DNA of 64,000 nt from Ulota crispa. Lineage: Eukaryota; Streptophyta; Bryopsida; Orthotrichales; Orthotrichaceae. The stretch is from assembly GCA_963920765.1 (NCBI GenBank), contig OY987243.1, positions 24,361,419 through 24,425,418 on the forward strand, given 5' to 3'. This document shows, piece by piece, positions 25,811 through 35,417 of the stretch. The position numbers and the translations under genes are program-made. Position 1 is the stretch's first letter. Each line of letters opens with the position of its first letter. The notes beneath the pieces were generated by a model. It had not been told where the DNA came from and searched no databases. It was given only the letters and a program-made list of their open reading frames with translations.

Positions 25811-27297
25811 CACTAAATAACTTAGTGCATTCAGGCTGCCCCGTACTAATTTCTTGACATTTCACACTATTGAAATTTTTACTGCGGATACAGTAATATT
25901 TAGCAATAATTAATAATTACTGCTGTAAGCAATTTTTGGAAGTTTTGACAATAATAAAAATAGTTACAAAAAGATAAATTAGTGGTGTCCATGTGGTAAA
26001 TCATGTGAAATCTTAATACTTAAAGAGTTATATAAGCCTCCAAGTGGCCAAGTTGTGAGTCATGAGGTAACTTTCCATGGTAAGGCAATCTAATTGTTAA
26101 GGCAACCTAAATGCACTATTTGGTGTAAATAACTTAGTGTATTTAGGTTGTCCCGTACTAATTTCTTGACATTTCACACTATTTAAATATTTACTCAGGC
26201 TACAATAATCTTCAGCAATAATTATTGCTATAAGCAACTTTTGGAGGCTTTGAAAATAACAAAAATAGCTATAAAAGGATAAATTAGTGATGCCTATGTT
26301 GTAAACCATGTGAAATCCTAATATTTAAAAGTCACATGCACCTCCAAGTGGCAGAGCCATGGGTCATGAGGTAACTTTCCATGGTAAGGCAACCTAATTG
26401 TTAAGGCAACCCAAACGCACTATTTGGTGTACACTAAATAGTGCATTTAGGTTGCTCCACACTAATTTCTCAACATTTCACACTATTTTAATATTTACCA
26501 TGACTACAGTAAATTTGTCAATAATTATTGTGATGAACCATGGAGGAAGCAAGTCAAGATTGGGATTAGCATAAAATGTCAAAACTAGGGAGCAAGGAAG
26601 CTAAAACTTTACACAAAATCACAAATTATTGTAGCATAAAGAGAGTCGCATGCCCCTCCAAGTGGCCAAGGGTGAATCATGAGGTAACTTTGCCAAAGTA
26701 AAGGCAACCATTTGGTGTAAACTGAATAGTGCATTTAGGTTGCCCCACACTAATTTCTTGACGGTTTCCATTATACTTACTATTACTATTATACATATAC
26801 TTAATTTTACTATATTAGTTTATTTAGCAATAATTATTGCAATAAAGCATTTTTAAAGGGCTTGTCAACAATAACAAAATTATAGAAAAAAAACTTTCAA
26901 CATTTAGGTTGTAAACCACAGAAAACCATAATATTTAAAGAGTTCTGTGCACCGCCAAGTGGCCAAGTGATGAGCCATGAGGTAAGTGTTCAAGGTATGG
27001 CAACCTAATTGTTAAGGCAACCTAAATGTATTGTTTAGTGTGCACTAAATAGAGCATTTAGGTTGCCCAACGCTACTTTTTTGATATTTTACACTATAAA
27101 TACTTACAATACTACAATAACCCTTTGGCAACAACATCACTATAGAAAAACAAAATAGCCTTGTCCATGCCATAAACCATGTGAAATCATAATATCCAAA
27201 AAGTTGCGTGCACCTCCAAGTGGCTAAGCAATGAGTCATGAGGCAACTATCTAGGCAACCTAATTGTTAAGGCAACCTAAATGCACTATTTAGTTTA
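25811..27297. mobile_element. Tandem array of family D MITEs (about five units)
   Basis: Units start at about 25811, 26126, 26431, 26721 and 27041. Each starts with (act)aaatagtgcatttaggttgcc and ends ggcaacctaaatgcactatt, so adjacent units share fused terminal repeats. Interior words (ccaagtggcca, gtcatgaggtaact) are conserved between units. Unit lengths are about 257-320 bp. The array begins about 70 bp upstream of the FPA leader. Confidence 0.75.
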
Positions 27298-27684
27298 CTA
27301 TTTTTGTTTTGGAAACAACCTTTAAGCCATAACTACTTCACTTTTCCCTCCATTCTTTTGTAATTTGATGAATAGATTTTTTATTTAATTTTCTTGGAGA
27401 ATGAAAATTTATATTCATGTATTTTCATGTAGGAAGAGATGATTGGCTTCATTAAATCTTGTTTATCAGCTACAAAATTCTTCTTACATATGATAAATTT
27501 ATTTATTAATTTACTTTGTTATATTTTTATGATCGCTTTTATATTGTGTTTTTTCAACTAATGGCATGGCCTCTATATCTTTCTTGTCTGTATTTTGTGA
27601 ACTTGCCACCTGTTTTTCCTTATTGTATAGATATTAGCTCAAATCCGAGTTATTGGCATGTGAAATGAAATTCTTGTTCAAATG

Positions 27685-27950
27685 ACTACATTAAATATTG
27701 CATTTAGGTTTCTCGGCACCAATTTTTCAACATTATCATCAATTATTATTGCAATAAAAAAAATTCAAGGATCCTAGTAACAACAATAAAGTTGTAAAAC
27801 AAATAAAACTAGCTACAATTTGGTCATAAACCAGGCCATGTGAACTCCTAATCTGTAGAGAATTACATGGGCCTCAAGTGGACAAGCAATGAGTCATAAG
27901 GTAACTTTCATAGACAGCAACCTGATTGTTGAGGCAACCTTGATGTTCAT
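27685..27950. mobile_element. Family D MITE, diverged outlying unit
   Basis: Carries attgcatttaggtttctcgg at the left, catgtgaactcctaa and cctcaagtggacaagcaatg in the middle, and gaggcaacc at the right. It is a sixth, separated and more diverged member of the adjacent array. Confidence 0.55.
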
Positions 27951-28600
27951 GTTTTCCAGCAATTTACCCCATCCAAATGCTTCTTTATCTTTCTAATCTT
28001 AATCTCCAATGAAAGTGCTTAACAACTTCTTTATTGTATTGATTTAAAAAAGTTCTCTTCTTCTTTATTTCAATAACTTGAATGTTTAGCTATAAGTGTA
28101 AGTTAATCTAAAAGCTGTCAAATTTTCATGTACGTACAAGTAAGGTTTTTTTTCTTTTAATAATTCATTTCTATTAAGAAAATTTTATATTTAATCATGC
28201 TCCTTTTTTAAATTTTAACTCAATAACCTCTTTGTGATCACACAGTTTAAAGGTGTTTTGAAATCCCCTCAAACCTTTTGAATTAAATTGAAGTTTTAAA
28301 GATTTGTGTGTTCTATTCCATGAAATCATATGATTGTTCAAGTTTCCAAAAAAATACAACCATTTCGATAAAACACAAAGTTCTTACATATGTATATTTT
28401 AGAGAAAACATAATTCGGGAATACAACAAAAACAGTTTAATTAGTTTGATATTGTTCTCACAATGTAAGGAGCCATAAAATGTAGTCTGTTAAATCACAA
28501 ATATGAGTTGTGACATATTTGACATTGATTTTTTGTGTAGGTTTGGATTTTGTTGTAAAAATTTAAGGAGATCTGTGTATGCATTTGTGTGATTAAATTT
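27951..28600. other. Intergenic, nothing recognised
   Basis: AT-rich, no recognisable coding frame or repeat ends. Confidence 0.45.
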
Positions 28601-29082
28601 GGGGAAGTTTGTATAAGTATCCTTGTCTTTTGTCATGTTTTGATGGAAACCCTTGATTTTCTAGAAATTTTGGAAATATCAATAAAAGGGTTGTCAAGAG
28701 TTTTGAAAATGATGTGATTGCAGTTTTTGGCAATCACATCCTCAGCCATAATGTCGCCTAAGTTCTTTGTGTTTGACATCAAATGATGTTGGCATGCCTA
28801 CATCACTATGCCAAAGTTACACTCGTTGCACATGTAAGCATTAAGCATTGTTGATTTTGTACTGAGTAATAAAACTTGGGTAATTTTTGCAACCGCATCA
28901 AGTATGCATCACATTGTTGCCATGGGCACATGCACATAAACAGCTTGTTTAATGACAAATAGGAATATTGGTGTATATATTTCCTCTCTTTAGAGCCTCT
29001 ACAAATATATCTCTATAATTTCCAAGAAAACAAAGGTACTCATTGTAATATCCCAAGATACAAGGTATCCATCAAATTTTCT
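28601..29082. mobile_element. Family A-like element, diverged
   Basis: Left ggggaagtttgtataagtat and right ggtatccatcaaattttc resemble the family A termini. Interior similarity is weak and the element is longer than the usual ~330 bp, so it may carry an insertion. Confidence 0.4.
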
Positions 29083-29305
29083 CTTTCTTTTTGTGAATTT
29101 GTGCATTAAAAATATCACTAACTACCTTCTAATAGCAAGCTCAAGGCTCTCCCTCTTCACGTGACTGTGTAATTTCAAAAAGCTTCAATTTGGATTAAAA
29201 TGCCCATCAACAAACACATGAGGTACAAGCTTTATACTACGAGGGAAGGCCTAAATGTTGAAAAGTATTTTAATGCTAAAATGCACATGGGTCCAAAGTC
29301 ATTAA

Positions 29306-29614
29306 TCTATACTAATATCAGGTTTGGTTTCATTAGTTGGGTAGTTGGGTGTTTATAATAGAGTGAAATTTATTTTTATTAGTTGGGTAGTTGGGTGTTT
29401 ATAATAGAGTGAAATTTATTTTTATTAGTTGGGTAGTTTCGTGTTGCTCCAAGAAGATTAAATGGCGGTTATGTGGCGGTTATTCTTATTTCTATGGTTA
29501 TGTGGCGGTTATGGTCGTCCTTGGGGATGGGGTATACACGGGAATAGGGGGTGAACACCTAGACCCCTCTTGTGATGGCCCTCCGCCGGAATGACGGGTA
29601 CAAGGGTCCACTAG
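29306..29614. mobile_element. Possible short Helitron-like element
   Basis: Begins TCTATACTAATAT after an A and ends CACTAG before a T, matching the A/TC...CTAG/T insertion rule. A weak GC-rich stem (acccctcttgt against acaagggtc) precedes the end. It contains a 61-bp tandem repeat (29333-29445) and gtggcggttat repeats. The name rests on termini only. Confidence 0.3.
29333..29445. repeat. Tandem repeat, 61-bp unit
   Basis: The stretch running from attagttgggtagttgggtg through agtgaaatttatttttatt occurs about twice in direct tandem. No coding meaning is seen. Confidence 0.75.
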
Positions 29615-30056
29615 TTGGGTTCATCATAAATGGAAGGCCAATATGTGAACTTGGAACCACTCTTAAATTTTACTAAAATATGACTAGGTCAGAAGATTAC
29701 TTGTTTTTGCATAAACAACACTAAAAGATGGAATTGAAATTTGAAATTCCCTACTTACTCTCTTTCTTCCTTTCTTTTGTTTGAAGTTCAGGAATTATAT
29801 TTATGACCTCAACTTTTAAGCCCTTCGGTTTTAGACAATAGAAAAAAATCCAAATTAAAGTTTAATATGAGGTGAAATGTTAGTTTAAATGACTTCTAAA
29901 TGTTATGCGGTTCAATCCTGATGTGAGCAGGCCCTTAAAATAAAAAGCTTACATACTTCCATTTTCTTTCCATTAGCCAATTCAAGTTCTTGGTCCTTAA
30001 CCTTGAAAGGTAATTACAATTTCCTGACCAATAAGCCACCACATAAAACCAATTTA

Positions 30057-30142
30057 GACTTGAGATCATTATAGGCTTGAGATCATTATAGGCTTGAGAT
30101 CATTATAGGCTTGAGATCATTATAGACTTGAGATAATTATAG
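30057..30142. repeat. 17-bp minisatellite, five copies
   Basis: Unit gcttgagatcattatag in near-perfect tandem. The first copy begins acttg and the last carries ataatt. Confidence 0.85.
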
Positions 30143-30379
30143 GCGTAGGGTTTATATCCATTTTTTTGAAAATGTGCGGTCCTTAGGTAAAAGAGCTCAA
30201 ACTTTCCACACGGTAAAAACATATGGTATAGAAATTTAGCACTTGAAAACCATAGGTTAAAGTTTTGAATTCATATTTGAATTCAAAAACTTTGAATTAA
30301 GGTACTAGGATGTAAATGATAAAATTGACCAATAGACAATAGGGGAACTATACTCTCTAATTCTTATTCCCTAAATGGC

Positions 30380-31325
30380 CTGAAAACTTTTTGTGGTCGT
30401 ATGTATGGTCATATGTACTATGCCCTCCAAGCTAGTTTTGTTCACCTTGTTTTACCCTTCAAAAAATTTGGTATTTTATAAAATAAAACTAGCATTTTAG
30501 AATCTTGTACCATTATTTTGTAATTCTTACTCAATCCCAATCAAGCATACCAAGTTTTGAGTTTCAAAAAACCAAAATCCTATTTTTGGTGAATTGTTTT
30601 ACTTAATATTCATGGTTTGATATGATAAATGATTAAAAAAAATAGGTAATGAATTTTTGAGATTTGATTGCATGGATGCATAGGAAACATCCACACACAC
30701 ATCTTTTCTTCTAACAAGCATTTCCAAAAAAATTATAATTCCTTCTATGTAGATTTTATTGATGAAGTGATTACAACCATATCTTGTAAATTAGATATTT
30801 CTTCATGGTAATCATATTTTTTTGTTTGACTTATACAATATAGTTAGGTTTGAATCTTTGAGCATAATGATATGGTTGTTTTGCCAAAAACCAGTTAAAA
30901 ATACATAAATCTCTATTTTACAAAATTTTATCATGATCACTCCAACGTTAAAATCTACATAGAGGGAATTATAAATTCTTTTGGAGATGCTTGTTAAAAG
31001 AAAAGATGTGTGTGTAGATGTCTCCTATGCATCCATGCTATCAAATCTTGAAAATTCATTACCAAATTTTTTAAATCATTTCTCATATAAAACCATGAAT
31101 ATTATGTAAAACAATTCACCAAAAATAGGATTTTGGTTTTTTGAAACTCAAAACTTGGTATGCTCAATTTGAATTGAGCAAGAATTAAAAAATAATGGTA
31201 AAAGATTCTAAAATGCTAATTTTATTTTATAAAATACCATATTTTTTGAAGGGTAAAACAGGGTGAACGAAACTAGCTTGGAGGTCATAATACATACATA
31301 TTGAGATGCTTTGAGGGCTTTTCAG
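30380..31325. repeat. Long inverted repeat (foldback element, ~400-bp arms)
   Basis: The left arm (30380-30780) and right arm (30930-31325) are inverted copies. Examples are tgaattgttttacttaatat against its complement, caccaaaaataggattttgg against ccaaaatcctatttttggtg, and aagcatttcc-type words near the centre. The spacer is about 150 bp. No coding capacity. A transcript would fold into a long double-stranded RNA. Confidence 0.75.
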
Positions 31326-31658
31326 TTTTTTTTATGCACCCATCATCATACAACCCTTCAATATATATGGTTGTAACACTTAATTTCTAGCTGATTCAAA
31401 CTTCTGAATACTGGTTGCGACTGTATTTGGTATTGTAGCTCCAAAACCTGAGGGCCCTTCACGGATTAATGTAAAAAAAAGGAGTTTTCCATCTTGGATC
31501 CACATACTCATAGAACAGGGTGTTGAAAATAAAGTAAAATACGGCCTTTATAAAAAACCTCGACTCCATATTGACTGTAATGCGCATGGTCAAACACCAA
31601 ATAGGTGTAAAAATAAAAAGCTTGCCTAATTTCTTCAAGTAACTCTCAAAAAGACATA

Positions 31659-32924
31659 CTCCCTCTGTCCCTCTAAAACCCTCCAAAAAGCTTCTCTGGA
31701 AGGGATTAACTATGTGTTAAGTCTTTGCGCTAGTGACACATGTATTCAAAAATCAATAACCCATTTACTAAATGTATGCAAAATTTTTAGCTTTGGCGTT
31801 GCTGTTTGGGCACCAAAATTTCATGTAAAAAGTATTATATTTGTGTATAGTTTGTGAATGTTGCCTGCTCCTCGTTGTTAATGATTTAAAGATTAGTGGC
31901 AATAATGGTACCTTCTGTGGGCAAGGCCTTGCCCAAAAAAGTATTCAAATTGTCATGTCCAAATTGACCAAATGTGTTCAATTTAACAAAAATATCCAAA
32001 CTAACAAAAAAATGACATAATTGAGATGTCCAAATTGACCAAAAATTTATGAATTGACATTTTTCTATTATATGGAGGCCAAGCTTGCTAGGAGAGGAAT
32101 GCTCCCAATGGCTTAACTTGCCTCCAAGGTAGGAACACCCATAAGCGTTAATGTCCCCATAATTGTCACCCCAAAAATCTTGGAAATTTTGTAGAAGTAA
32201 ATAGATGTAATTACAAGGATGTACAACTTGTGAACATGAACCTTTAATGTTGTTTATGAGTACAATGGCAGTTTGCTTTTTAAAAATTCACAACTTATTC
32301 TTACATTACCCAAATAATACATTCAAAAGTGCAAATTTATTATTTTTTTGTTGCTAATAAAATCCTATAATTTACTAAATGTTTATTAATAGTTATCATG
32401 TTCAAAACCCTTAGAGCTTCTCTAGCCTTTCTCTCCAAATGGATTTTCCCATGTAACTTTCCTTGTGCAAGGTGCCACTCCGAGCGGGGGTCCAGCCTAA
32501 CTCGCAAAAACGAGGATGAAAATAGAAAATTGTGGGACCCCTGTCCGGAATCGTCAAAAGCAATATGCGCTGGCAGTGGGTAGTGCCACAACAGCAAACG
32601 AGCTTCCAAAATAAGAACATGTCAAATTTTCTGAACGCACTAGAAATTACAGTTTTAGAAGAGAAGTTTGAGGAGCCTGGCTTTCATTTTGTGTGTGACA
32701 AACTTGCGGTGAACCAAGATTCCGTGTTCTTGCAAGCCTGGCCGGGTGCTTCGCCGTCTGGCGAGCAAGGCTGGAGGTGCTCTTAAACTAACGCTTATTC
32801 CTACCTTACAAGATCATTGAACATGGCAATCGCTTTCTCATTGTTTGAAAATCAACAAAAACGGAACTTTTGAGTGGTACGGGAATTGTGCCTGATTTGG
32901 AGCTTCTTAGAGGGACAGAGAGAG
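31659..32924. mobile_element. Mariner/Stowaway-like element, 1266 bp
   Basis: TIRs ctccctctgtccctctaa (left) and ttagagggacagagagag (right) are each flanked by TA. A second inverted match (agcttct against agcttct complement) lies just inside. Too short for an intact transposase, and none is recognised. A Tourist-like MITE is nested at 32414-32782. Confidence 0.7.
32414..32782. mobile_element. Family B (Tourist-like) MITE nested in the mariner-like element
   Basis: TTA flanks both ends. The left terminus gagcttctctagcctt is the imperfect complement of the right aaggctggaggtgctc. 369 bp, with an interior GC-richer than the surroundings. Small open frames here match nothing known. Confidence 0.6.
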
Positions 32925-33328
32925 TACTTGCTTGTGCAAAACAATTTCAAAAGTGAACTTTACCAAATTCAAAAATAGGAAATTAAATGGCGTTCAAATA
33001 AGATCCGTCAAGTGTAAGAACTAATTGACGCAGTCAGAGATCCGGCGGTCTTCCGTGGTTCCTAACCCGCCACCACTGCTGCCGAGGATGGCGGCAAGAC
33101 ACGTGGCACAAATCCCGTCCCCGGCCAGGCCAGCATAAATTCCGCCCCACACGGGAATCAAGTGACCGTTGGAGTCAACAGGTCGCAATCGCAAGTGAAG
33201 GAGGTCGCAACCGAAGGGAGGTCGGCAGGAAATTCGAAAGCAGCGGGGTAGGGAAAACCGTTTGAAAACTCGCCCCCACCGAAACCGTCTCCCTTTCAAT
33301 TCGCCATATCTTGGTTTACCATATGTCC

Positions 33329-33866
33329 ACGCTCGTACCGCAGCCATTTGCCTATTTGCGCTCTTGCTAACGGTCGCATTCCCCGTCCATTCCGCAGCTC
33401 ACTTTATTGCCGGCAAGCAGGGTCCGAGGTTGTGTTTTCAAGTCGCAGTTGCAGTCCTGGCGAGGTGAATTTGGAGCTCGATCGACGTCGAACTGGATGC
33501 GAAGCTTTGCGCTTTAGCGTTCTCTGAGGTAATGCGAATGCTTGCTGGCTTCGATGCTTTTTGCCTTTGGGGATAGCATGATCGGCAATTGTTGATACGC
33601 TCGCACCGCAGCCATTGCCTATTTGCGTCCTTGCTTCCTTGTAACGGCCGCATTCCCCATTCATTCCGCAGCTCACTTTATTGCCGGCAGGCAGGGTTCG
33701 AGGTTGTGTTTACAAGGTGCCGCTGCAGTCCCGGCGAGGTGAATTTGGAGCTCGATCGACGTCGAACTGGATGCGAAGCTTTGCGCTTTAGCGTTCTCTG
33801 AGGTTATGCCAATACTTGCTCGCTTTGATGCGTTTTGCCTTTGGAGGTAGCGTGATCGGCAATTGT
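33329..33866 (+). repeat. Tandem duplication of a leader exon (~270 bp x 2)
   Basis: Copies 33329-33596 and 33597-33866 are about 90% alike over long stretches, such as gagctcgatcgacgtcgaac and gatgcgaagctttgcgcttt. Both end an exon-like segment with ctctgag/gt: one is gtaatg (donor-like), the other gttatg (weaker). Position and composition suggest alternative noncoding first exons of the UBL gene downstream. Confidence 0.65.
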
Positions 33867-35390
33867 TGAGATTTCTGAGAGGAAGAGAAGCTAAGGCTTT
33901 CGGTTTTCAAGTGATCGCGTGGTTGCTTGTTTGGAGGCTACTTCTTTTGGAGGTCCGTGGTATGGCAATGGTTGTGTTCCCTGAGAGAAGCAATGCTCTC
34001 GGTTTTCTCGTGATCGCGTGTTTCGTGAGTTCGTATCTTGGAGCCTTGAAGAGGTTAATTTCCATCCCTCTCGTCGCTCTAGTGCGCAACGACACTTCTC
34101 GGCTGTTGGAATCTCTGTTTGTAGAGTTAAGCGGACCATGAAGTTCTGCAACACGCCTATTGATCTCATGGCCTGTGTTTTAGGTATCTAAGCGATAACG
34201 ATGTTTTTTATATGGAAAGAAGTAGTTCGTCGAGATGCTTTGGTTTCGGTTTTTCGAGGTCTAACCGAAGGCTAAGCTCTTCGCTCGTCTTACTCTGTGG
34301 CAACGTGTATGCGGTGCTTGTTTTCAAGTTATTTTTATGGTTTCTCGAGGTTGCTGGATTAGTGAATATTTTCTTTCCTAAGAAGACGTTTTTAATGGAG
34401 AGTCGGTTTCGGTTGTCTGACGTTTGCATCGAATTATGAGTTCATATCGTAGAAGTTCACAAAAAAGTCGTTTTACAGCAGCACTGGGCAAGGTGGAGCA
34501 CTTGTCAGCAATTTCGTGCGATGTGCATCGAATTTTTTGAATGTTTGGAGTGTCTATGCCTATCGTTTAGCATATTCTGAAGTTACATTACCTGTCTTCG
34601 CGATGTTTTACTTGTAGTTTTTAATGTTAGCCTCAAAGTACAGCGTCTACTTATCACTGAGGATAATGTGAGACTCCGCGGGAACTTCTTTCAACTGGAT
34701 TCGTGAATGTACTTTCCTAAAAGTAAGTTTTTCAATGAACAGTATATTTTTCTTAGTACGGAGTCCGCGCAGAGTGTGGCTACGTGTCTTGGAGGTTCAG
34801 GAAGATATCTGCCTCCGCGCGTGGAGAGCTGGAATATATCTCTGAGCTTCCGTGTGATGTGCAACGACTTTTTTCGGATGTTGGAAACGGTCTGTAGAAC
34901 ACGACGTGCAAGAACACTTCCCTGAGTTCTTCGCCTGTGTTTTGAAGTATAAGCCTCTGCGCACAGAGTCCAACTGTTAAGTGCGTGTACATGGCAATCC
35001 TTCGAAGGGGCAGCAACGAAGTTCTGCGGACGTCCGTACAATGCCTGCGCGAATGGGAGCTCCCTATCCCCTCGCTTATTGCTGATTAAGTGTGAGGAAA
35101 GAGTATAAACGGCAGAGTTCCTTGAATTATTCGTATCGCGTACCTTTTTCTGGTCACTTTCTTCTCGCGGGCAGACCATTTTGTTTGGCTCGGGACTAAT
35201 TTTACTGGATTTACATCCGAGCAGAGTGCATGGAGATACATACCGTATAATATTTCAAGCATTTTTTAAAGACTCCCGAAGTTACCAATTCCATAGTTCA
35301 CAAACACCGCACAAAATGTTAGCAATGTCCGCGAAAGCCGTTATTAAGAGTCAGCTTCTCTTAACTCAAATGTTTCTGGTCTGCATACAG
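33867..35390 (+). other. Probable leader intron of the UBL-domain gene
   Basis: There is no protein frame. The segment ends in a convincing acceptor (ctgcatacag, 35381-35390). Diverged repeats of a gtgcaacgac...ttggaa module appear near 34083, 34518 and 34852, and cctaagaagacgttttt/cctaaaagtaagttttt near 34378 and 34715. The composition is gene-like, not AT-rich like the spacers. Confidence 0.45.
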
Positions 35391-35406
35391 ATTCAGAGAT
35401 AGCTGC

Positions 35407-35415
35407 ATGCTGTGA
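35407..35415 (+). promoter_or_regulatory. Minimal uORF (Met-Leu-stop) before the UBL gene start
   Basis: ATG CTG TGA ends two bases before the main ATG (35418). If the acceptor at 35390 is used, this uORF is in every mRNA. Such close spacing allows stop-and-reinitiate or leaky scanning control. It is a prediction from sequence only. Confidence 0.5.
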
Positions 35416-35417
35416 AG

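Noticed and set aside
33021..33676. Open frames on both strands around the duplicated leader
   Set aside because: The duplicated copies do not keep one frame, and no family match is seen. Leader exons explain the composition better.
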